Below are positions 58,380 through 64,000 of a DNA stretch of 64,000 nt, piece by piece. The stretch is from Chryseobacterium cupriresistens (GTDB lineage: Bacteria; Bacteroidota; Bacteroidia; Flavobacteriales; Weeksellaceae). Position numbers and translations under genes: made by a program. The stretch lies in NCBI RefSeq assembly GCF_046614675.1, contig NZ_JBKKJT010000009.1:1-64000 (forward strand). The letters run 5' to 3'. The stretch's first letter is position 1, and the number at the start of each line of letters is the position of its first letter. Below the pieces are notes generated by a model. It searched no databases. It was not told where the DNA came from and saw nothing but the letters and a program-made list of their open reading frames with translations.

Positions 58380-59147
58380 ATGAATACGAAACAAGAGAAA
58401 CTGGAGGCCTTCGGAAGATTACTGGATATTATGGATGATTTGCGTGAAAAATGCCCATGGGATCAGAAACAGACGTTAGAGTCCCTTCGTCATCTTACCC
58501 TTGAAGAGACGTATGAACTTTCAGATGCTATTTTGCAAAATGATTTACAGGAAATAAAGAAAGAGCTGGGCGATGTCCTGCTTCACCTTGTTTTTTATGC
58601 TAAAATAGGTTCTGAAAAAGGAAGTTTTGACATTGCAGATGTTATCAATTCCCTGAATGAAAAACTGATTTTCCGCCATCCTCATATCTATGGAGATACT
58701 GAAGTGAAGGATGAAGAAGAAGTGAAGCAGAACTGGGAGAAATTAAAGTTAAAAGAAGGTAATAAGTCTATTTTAGGCGGAGTTCCTAAAAGTCTGCCAA
58801 GTTTGGTAAAAGCGTATAGAATTCAGGATAAGGTAAAAGGGATAGGTTTTGAATTTCATGATGCAGAAGACGCATGGAAAAAAGTAGATGAGGAGATTCA
58901 GGAGTTCCATGCTGAAACAGATTTGGATAAGAAAGAACAGGAGCTGGGTGATGTTTTCTTCTCTCTGATCAACTATGCCAGAATTTCAGGAATCAATCCG
59001 GATTCTGCATTGGAAAGAACCAATCTAAAATTTATTTCAAGATTTCAGAAAATGGAAGGTCTTGCTGAAGAACAGGATCTGAAACTGGCAGATCTGTCAC
59101 TGGAAGAAATGGATGTTCTCTGGGAAAAAGCAAAAAAACTTTCATAG
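58380..59147 (+). CDS. mazG: Nucleoside triphosphate pyrophosphohydrolase MazG
   Basis: This enzyme hydrolyses non-canonical or excess NTPs to NMP and PPi. Roughly 255 residues have tandem MazG domains. The first (about 20-120) shows CPWDQKQTLESLRHLTLEETYEL and ELGDVLLHLVFYA. The second has EIQEFHAETDLDKKEQELGDVFFSLINYAR. These are the expected EExxE-type acidic helices. A consensus promoter precedes it. Confidence 0.94.
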   Translation: MNTKQEKLEAFGRLLDIMDDLREKCPWDQKQTLESLRHLTLEETYELSDAILQNDLQEIKKELGDVLLHLVFYAKIGSEKGSFDIADVINSLNEKLIFRHPHIYGDTEVKDEEEVKQNWEKLKLKEGNKSILGGVPKSLPSLVKAYRIQDKVKGIGFEFHDAEDAWKKVDEEIQEFHAETDLDKKEQELGDVFFSLINYARISGINPDSALERTNLKFISRFQKMEGLAEEQDLKLADLSLEEMDVLWEKAKKLS

Positions 59148-59204
59148 TTCCCGATTGGAACAATTAATGCTTCTTATATTCAGTTAAAAAAATAAAAAAT
59201 AAAT

Positions 59205-60077
59205 ATGTTACGTTTTCTTATTTTACCTGCTTTGCTTTTATTGAGCTGCAATCCAAAAGCTCAGAATTCCCCTACTAAGGAGGATGAACTGAAAGTCCAG
59301 TTTACCTTACCTAAAAAGTTGAAGGAAGTTTCCGGAATTACTTTGTCAAAAGATAAGAAAACCATCTGGGCGATAGAAGACAAAGGAAATAAAAATGCAA
59401 TATATGGTCTGAGTGATAAAGGTGACATGCTGGCAAAAATACCGGTGGAAAATGCTGAAAACACCGACTGGGAAGACATCATATCCGATTCTCAGGGAAA
59501 TATTTATATCGGAGATTTTGGTAATAATGATAATAACCGACAGGATCTGGCGATCTTAAAAACAGATTTGAAAGACAGCAAACAAATTGTTACCAAAGTT
59601 GTTCAGACTACAAAATTTCATTATCAGGGGCAGACAGAATTTCCTCCGAAAAAGTCGAACCTGTTGTACGACTGTGAAGGTTTTGTTGAAATGGACGGGA
59701 ATTTTTACTTATTCACCAAAAACAGAAGCAAAGGTTTTGATGGAACCTTTCTTATATTCCAGGTACCTAACAAAGAGGGGGATTTTGAAGCTAAGCTAAT
59801 AGGAAAATTAAAGCTTGATGGAGGATATAATGATGCAGCTATTACCTCTGCCAGTATCAACAGTACAAAAGATAAAATTGTCTTGCTTACCCATAAAAAT
59901 GTTCACGTTCTTACCGGATTTACTGCTAACGATTTTAATTCTGCTAAAATTCAAAAAATTCCTTTGAACCATAATTCCCAGAAGGAAGCTATTGTATTCT
60001 TTGATGATAAAACATTAATGATCGCAGATGAGAAAGGGAAAGATGAAGGAGGAAATGTGTACAGTTTTTCATTATAA
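59205..60077 (+). CDS. Lipoprotein with beta-propeller-like domain, unknown
   Basis: This 290-residue lipoprotein (signal ending LLLLSCNPKA) has a beta-propeller-like body with repeated short strands: KEVSGITLSKDKKTIWAIEDKG, DWEDIISDSQGNIYIGDFGNN, ILKTDLKDS and VEMDGNFYLFTKNR. It resembles SdiA-regulated and similar 'WEDI..D..GNIYIGD' proteins. The function is unknown. It begins 57 bases after mazG and 29 bases before the next lipoprotein gene. Confidence 0.78.
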   Translation: MLRFLILPALLLLSCNPKAQNSPTKEDELKVQFTLPKKLKEVSGITLSKDKKTIWAIEDKGNKNAIYGLSDKGDMLAKIPVENAENTDWEDIISDSQGNIYIGDFGNNDNNRQDLAILKTDLKDSKQIVTKVVQTTKFHYQGQTEFPPKKSNLLYDCEGFVEMDGNFYLFTKNRSKGFDGTFLIFQVPNKEGDFEAKLIGKLKLDGGYNDAAITSASINSTKDKIVLLTHKNVHVLTGFTANDFNSAKIQKIPLNHNSQKEAIVFFDDKTLMIADEKGKDEGGNVYSFSL

Positions 60078-60106
60078 GCCTTATCTTTACAGCCGATTAA
60101 ATAACT

Positions 60107-60919
60107 ATGAAAAAAATATTGTATATCCTGTTGGTACTTGGTTTTTCCTCTTGCAGTAGTACTAATGATGAATCTATAACTGTAAATGAAAATCAAACTG
60201 AAGATTTACAACCTGATAAAGGATACATTTTTGAGATGGATCAGCGCACAACACTACGCAGTCCGGAAAAATATTATCAGTTTTTCTATGAAAACGGACG
60301 TTTACAGAAAATGCGCGGAAGGAACTATTTTGTAACAGCAAATACCCAAGTTTTTTATCCTGATATAGTTACTCAGTTAACTTATACAAACAATAAGATA
60401 CAGGTAGATTATTTTGAATCGGAAACGACTTCCGGGTATAGAACAACTTCTTATCTGACGGAAAATAACAGACCTGTTAAGGCTGAAAAGTATTATAAGA
60501 ATGGAAGTTTTGCCGAACTGGAGATGACAAGGACCTATACGTATGGATCCAATACAATAAGTGTATATACTAAGCGTGGTTATCAGGAGTTTTTTACAAC
60601 ATATTATTTTGATGGAAATAGTAACCTTTCTAAAAGTGAAACATTAGAAAAGGATACTGGTAAGGATAAACAGTTCACAACTACTGTATATTCAGATTTT
60701 GACAATGCTAAAAATCCATTTAAAAAATTATTTTTGATTAATGATGATTTTTATGAAAAGAGTTTATCAAAAAATAATTTTAGAGCTAAGGAATCAGTGA
60801 CTGAATATGCTGATTATCCTGATACCGGTATACCTCCGCAGCCGGAAATATCCAAATCAAAATGGACTTATAATTATGATCAGAATGGCCAGGTATTATT
60901 ATACTTTCCGTTTCCATAA
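60107..60919 (+). CDS. Lipoprotein of unknown function
   Basis: This 270-residue product has a lipoprotein signal (LVLGFSSCSSTND, lipid Cys near 16). It is followed by strand-rich sequence with repeated tyrosine and threonine (YYQFFYENGRLQKMRG, TQLTYTNNKIQVDYFES, TRTYTYGSNTISVYTKR) like DUF4595/YD-type beta-strand repeats. No catalytic motif is seen. It is 29 bases after the previous lipoprotein gene and may be cotranscribed. Confidence 0.72.
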   Translation: MKKILYILLVLGFSSCSSTNDESITVNENQTEDLQPDKGYIFEMDQRTTLRSPEKYYQFFYENGRLQKMRGRNYFVTANTQVFYPDIVTQLTYTNNKIQVDYFESETTSGYRTTSYLTENNRPVKAEKYYKNGSFAELEMTRTYTYGSNTISVYTKRGYQEFFTTYYFDGNSNLSKSETLEKDTGKDKQFTTTVYSDFDNAKNPFKKLFLINDDFYEKSLSKNNFRAKESVTEYADYPDTGIPPQPEISKSKWTYNYDQNGQVLLYFPFP

Positions 60920-60929
60920 CACACCAAGT

Positions 60930-60960
60930 AAAACCCTACAGAGAAATCTGAAGGGTTTTT
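60930..60960. terminator. Bidirectional terminator
   Basis: AAAACCCT / AGGGTTTT with an inner CAGA / TCTG is followed by T residues. It lies between the convergent lipoprotein and secreted paralogue genes. Confidence 0.82.
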
Positions 60961-61001
60961 AAAATAAATGAATGTTATGGAAGTAATTGATGTTCTATTG
61001 T

Positions 61002-61715
61002 TTACTGAGTAAGATAGGAGATACTGATATTACCTTTTGATAATCTAAAATCCTGGGTATATTTACATCTTAGCCTGAAAGTTTCTCCGGCAGCAAAAGG
61101 CTGTATGCCTGCAAGCTGATGATATACTTGTGTTGTCCTCTCTCCATGTCCTGTTGATACTGCTGAAACTAAGTTTTGGGTATCAGCCTCTCTCTGTAGT
61201 TGTGACGTTGCAGTTCCTGCTGTCTGATTAGTTCCGTTGAGGTTTAAATCATATGTAAAATAGGTTGCTACATTGTAGAAACCTGCTTTCTTGACAGTAA
61301 ATATCCCGGTGTTTGCATCGTAGGCAATAAAATTATTATCTATTTTGTTAACGATATTATAAATAAAATTTTGAGCAAAGTTTTCAAAGGTTCCGGTTAA
61401 ATGGCTTCCTGCATAGCTTCCTGTATTTGGTGATATATCGTCCTTATTGGCTACAAAGACTACTTTTAAAAAATTCTGAGATTCTATAGTTCGCCAGGTA
61501 GGAGCTGTTCCTGCACCATTTGAACTTAAAAATTCGCCTTCTCTACCTGCGGTACCCTGTATATTTTCAGAGCCTCCTACGTTCAATTCTTTTACCAGCT
61601 GCAGTGAGCCGTTGACATGCAATGTTCTCTGGGGAGTTGGTGTTAATATCCCAACTTGTGCATTGGCTAAAAATGACATGACTAAAAACAATGTCAGTAA
61701 TAAATTTTTTTTCAT
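61002..61715 (-). CDS. Secreted C1q/TNF-like jelly-roll protein, paralogue A
   Basis: This 237-residue secreted protein is the second of a tandem pair. It has a signal peptide (LANAQ). A conserved ~70-residue stalk (LHVNGSLQLVKELNVGGSE... EFLSSNGAGTAPTWRTIES) resembles phage-tail or adhesin-stem sequences. The C-terminal region (about 85-237) has strand patterns (YDANTGIFTVKKAGFYNVATYF, LRCKYTQDFRLSKGNISISYL) like C1q/TNF domains. I infer that fold and have not tested it. It is equal in length to its neighbour. Confidence 0.75.
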   Translation of the reverse strand: MKKNLLLTLFLVMSFLANAQVGILTPTPQRTLHVNGSLQLVKELNVGGSENIQGTAGREGEFLSSNGAGTAPTWRTIESQNFLKVVFVANKDDISPNTGSYAGSHLTGTFENFAQNFIYNIVNKIDNNFIAYDANTGIFTVKKAGFYNVATYFTYDLNLNGTNQTAGTATSQLQREADTQNLVSAVSTGHGERTTQVYHQLAGIQPFAAGETFRLRCKYTQDFRLSKGNISISYLTQ

Positions 61716-61764
61716 TGGATTGAGTATTTGTTGTTGGTAGTGCTAAATATTTGTGTTTTCAATT

Positions 61765-62478
61765 TTAAGGCAGCAGATAAGAAATGCTGATATTTCCTGA
61801 TGCTAATCTGAAGTTCTGGGTATAAACACATCTGAGAGAAAAGGTTTCTCCGGAATTAAGAAACTTGATACCTGTCAGTTGATGATATATACTTTCTGTT
61901 CTTTCTCCATGTCCTGTCGACATTGCTGAAATATAATCACTCGTATCTGAACTTCTCTCAAGTCTGGATATTGCCGTTCCTGCTGTCTGATTGGTTCCGT
62001 TTAAACTCAGGTTATATGATAAATAAGTTGAAATGTTATAATATCCGGCTCTGCTAACAGTAAATATCCCTGTATTGGCATCATACGATACATAATTATT
62101 ATCTATTTTATTGACGATATTATAGATATAGTTCCTGGATGGTGCTTCATAGTTTGTTGCGCTGCTGCTTCCTGTATAACTACCGGTACCAGGTGAGATA
62201 TTTGTTTTTTGCCCCGTAAAAACAATCTTTAAAAAACTTTGGGATTCTATCGTTCGCCAGGTTGGTGATGTACCGGCTCCATTAGAACTTAAAAACTCTC
62301 CCTCCTTTCCTGCAGTACCCTGTACATTTTCAGAACCTCCTACATTTAATTCTTTTACCAGTTGTAACGAACCGTTGACATGCAGTGTTCTCTGTGGAGT
62401 AGATGTCAAGATCCCGATCTGTGCATTGGCAGAAAATGCTGTGATTAGAAACAATGTAAGAAATAATCTTTTGATCAT
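61765..62478 (-). CDS. Secreted C1q/TNF-like jelly-roll protein, paralogue B
   Basis: This is the upstream member of the tandem pair, also 237 residues. The signal, stalk and C-terminal strands are near-identical to those of the neighbour. The stretch at about 90-120 (GQKTNISPGTGSYTGSSSATNYEA) is diverged. The separation is 49 bases, with no terminator visible between them, so they are probably cotranscribed from the TAATTTTG element at 62507-62514. The duplication looks recent. Confidence 0.75.
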   Translation of the reverse strand: MIKRLFLTLFLITAFSANAQIGILTSTPQRTLHVNGSLQLVKELNVGGSENVQGTAGKEGEFLSSNGAGTSPTWRTIESQSFLKIVFTGQKTNISPGTGSYTGSSSATNYEAPSRNYIYNIVNKIDNNYVSYDANTGIFTVSRAGYYNISTYLSYNLSLNGTNQTAGTAISRLERSSDTSDYISAMSTGHGERTESIYHQLTGIKFLNSGETFSLRCVYTQNFRLASGNISISYLLP

Positions 62479-62830
62479 CGGATGTATATTTTGTGATTAT
62501 AGAGAACAAAATTATTTTTTTTTTATAATCCGTGATTTGCAAAGAAGTGAATAGAATTGAGTGATAGGATGATTTACATGTATCAAAAAGGCTTGAAATA
62601 ATTATGCAACTTAATTATTTTTTTTAAATATCACTATTTTGTGATTTTTATATTTTTTTGTAGATATTTATCTACCCAATTTGCAATTATAAACAGATTG
62701 GTATCTATTCCTTTTTTTAATCAATGTTAAAATCATCAAATTATATTACCTAGAAACTCTTATACATTTAATGTATCAGTATGAAGTTTTCAGGAGAATA
62801 AGAAATGTAAATAGTACCTATATAAATGAA
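62479..62830. other. AT-rich gap upstream of the paralogue pair
   Basis: This stretch is extremely A+T-rich, with a run of twelve T near 62515-62524. Apart from the -7 element near its left end I see no open frame, RNA or repeat. Confidence 0.5.
62507..62514 (-). promoter_or_regulatory. -7 element of the secreted paralogue pair
   Basis: TAATTTTG on the minus strand, 28 bases before the ATG at 62478. A TTTG at 62543-62540 is a possible -33 element at 25 bases, slightly long. Confidence 0.6.
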
Positions 62831-62864
62831 AAATATGGCTTTTCAATAAAAGCCATATTTGTTT
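62831..62864 (-). terminator. Terminator-like hairpin after the outer-membrane barrel gene
   Basis: A 13-bp perfect stem AAATATGGCTTTT / AAAAGCCATATTT with a 4-base loop is flanked by T-rich sequence (GTTTTAT). It lies about 100 bases beyond the stop codon of the partial gene. Polarity is uncertain because the hairpin is symmetrical. Confidence 0.6.
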
Positions 62865-62962
62865 TATCGGTAAAAAATATGAGTCAAAATTTGAATGATT
62901 AAATTTTATTAAAACTGATTTGAGGCTATAAAGCTCATCATTAACTATTTCATGTGTAAAAC

Positions 62963-64000
62963 TTAAAATTTCATTCCTACTCCGGCAGAAATCCTTCCAC
63001 CATCTGAACCATAGAAATAATTTAATCTGGCAGACATCATTTCTACAATACTCAGCCATACTCCAGCTCCGGCAGACTGATGCCATTTTCTGGAATTTTC
63101 ATGGTCATTCCATACACGGCCGATATCATATCCGATAAGAATACCCATGTTGGCAGGAGCAATATTATTTCTTACCCTTCCAAAATCCCATCGGATTTCT
63201 GAGTTATTGGTAAAATAGGATCTTCCTGAGAATCTTTCGTTTCTGAAGGCTCTCATTCCATTATTACCTCCGATAGCCGCTGCCTGATAAAATTCAAAAT
63301 TATTGTTATTGATCCACATTACATTGCTGGAATTGGCGAATACAAATTTTCCTTTTTTATCAATCCTGTGGTCAATGGCCAGTTTTCCTTTTACCGTTAC
63401 GAAATTCTTATTGAAATCAGAAAGAGTTGCTTTCCAGTCTGCATTCAGCATAAATTCCAGTCCCAGAGTAGGGAAGGCCGTATTATCAGCATTTTTATAA
63501 CCAAAAGTATAATTGGCTCCAACAAACTGCTGGCTGTTGAATACTCCAGGTCTCACATCCGGAGACTGGTTGATGAAACGGCCGGCTTTTCTTTGTACTT
63601 TATTATCTTCAAAAGTCAATTGAAACTGGTGGCTGAGATTCATCCAGCTCTTTTGAGAGATGGATGGAGCAAAGTTGAACTTGGAAATTCTGGCTCTGTT
63701 ATATTCTCTTTCTGTTTCTTCCTTATCATACTCACTTTCATTGGAAAGTCCAAAGAAGTTTTGAGAGAACCTTGGAGTCGTATAAAATGCATCAAGGTTA
63801 ATATCCCAGCCTGAGATGGCTTTTTTAAATACTCCTTTGTAGGTAAGGCTAAATCCTGCTGTAGCTGTATAAAAATTAGCTTTTAAACTGTGCCTCTGAG
63901 TAAATGGGTCGCGGATAAAATTATTTACTGTGTAATTGGCCAGGACGCCTACGATCACACCGTCATCCGGGTTGTAATCCAGGTTTGGATATCCTGCAAC
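62963..64000 (-). CDS. Outer-membrane barrel, C-terminal part (Omp85-like), truncated by the window edge
   Basis: The reading frame stays open to the right edge of the window (residues VAGYPNLDYNPDDGV precede the first internal GTG at 63958), so this is the C-terminal part of a longer protein. The visible 346 or so residues are strand-rich and end in a terminal Phe (SAGVGMKF). They include GGNNGMRAFRNERFSGRSYF followed by EIRWDFG, resembling the LRGF-type loop and strand of Omp85 barrels. By memory, in Chryseobacterium such barrels can follow a metallophosphoesterase domain, which would lie outside the window. Confidence 0.72.
   Translation of the reverse strand, partial: VAGYPNLDYNPDDGVIVGVLANYTVNNFIRDPFTQRHSLKANFYTATAGFSLTYKGVFKKAISGWDINLDAFYTTPRFSQNFFGLSNESEYDKEETEREYNRARISKFNFAPSISQKSWMNLSHQFQLTFEDNKVQRKAGRFINQSPDVRPGVFNSQQFVGANYTFGYKNADNTAFPTLGLEFMLNADWKATLSDFNKNFVTVKGKLAIDHRIDKKGKFVFANSSNVMWINNNNFEFYQAAAIGGNNGMRAFRNERFSGRSYFTNNSEIRWDFGRVRNNIAPANMGILIGYDIGRVWNDHENSRKWHQSAGAGVWLSIVEMMSARLNYFYGSDGGRISAGVGMKF

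Noticed and set aside
62790..63086. 98-codon minus frame overlapping the end of the outer-membrane barrel gene
   Set aside because: It is in another frame of the barrel gene and spans the downstream terminator hairpin. Trp/Cys/Arg-rich composition is typical of a shadow.
1..64000. tRNA, rRNA, prophage, transposase or integrase genes
   Set aside because: I looked for tRNA-like TTCGA loops, rRNA signatures, DDE or tyrosine recombinase motifs and phage structural genes and found none I could support.

Overview
The window is a low-GC chromosomal segment of a Flavobacteriia-type Bacteroidota, most like Chryseobacterium and relatives. The evidence is a SusC/SusD pair, type IX secretion system (T9SS) parts (a PorV/PorQ-family barrel, a PorP/SprF protein and a cargo with a type A sorting tail), MKK-type lipoproteins, and about two dozen promoters with the Bacteroidota -7 element TAnnTTTG. 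I recognise no rRNA, tRNA, CRISPR array, prophage, transposase or plasmid gene. Most of the window is ordinary core genome. The genus assignment is inference from gene content.

Layout. 1-5452: a repeat-rich gap, then a susC-susD outer-membrane uptake pair (minus). 5790-7418: acyl-CoA carboxylase beta subunit. 7419-7935: a divergent gap holding a candidate structured small RNA. 7936-13613: DMT transporter, PorV/PorQ-like barrel, a secreted unknown and a 954-residue T9SS cargo. 13993-20360: uvrC, a secreted unknown, hutH, a GNAT enzyme and an S8 lipoprotein protease. 20432-25867: DODA-type dioxygenase, YceI, S9 peptidase and a luciferase-like oxidoreductase, separated by two kinds of extragenic repeat. 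25942-30186: sbcD-sbcC. 30331-34469: small basic protein, VF530, SlyD-type PPIase, YchJ and an M3 peptidase. 34655-39922: head-GIN lipoprotein, a Kef antiporter with its flavodoxin-like partner, and a lemA-TPM-TPM operon. 39996-43577: folA, a TPR membrane protein, a TRIC-type channel, coaD and ddl. 43734-49032: PASTA protein, rluD-type synthase, porP/sprF, hemW and murI. 49110-53153: nitroreductase/HxlR divergent pair, rsmD, DUF3822, Smr, a YfcE-like phosphoesterase and a secreted unknown. 53242-60919: serine hydrolase, archaemetzincin overlapping sixA, ruvX-def-DUF5606, mazG and two lipoproteins. 61002-64000: two tandem secreted paralogues and the C-terminal barrel of an outer-membrane protein that runs off the window.

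How genes work together. Cell-envelope functions dominate: uptake (SusCD), T9SS secretion, peptidoglycan precursors (ddl, murI, with a PASTA protein alongside) and secreted peptidases. DNA maintenance is represented by uvrC, sbcCD, ruvX, mazG and Smr. Transcription units are short, and many are closed by strong hairpin terminators.

The signals I find most worth a second look are: the structured RNA candidate at 7571-7685; an 18-bp perfect inverted repeat abutting both start codons of the nitroreductase/HxlR pair; a 264-bp nested palindromic element at 24479-24742; a family of ~88-bp extragenic repeats; and the unknown genes around the PorV-like barrel. I did not find a clear-cut new multi-gene system.
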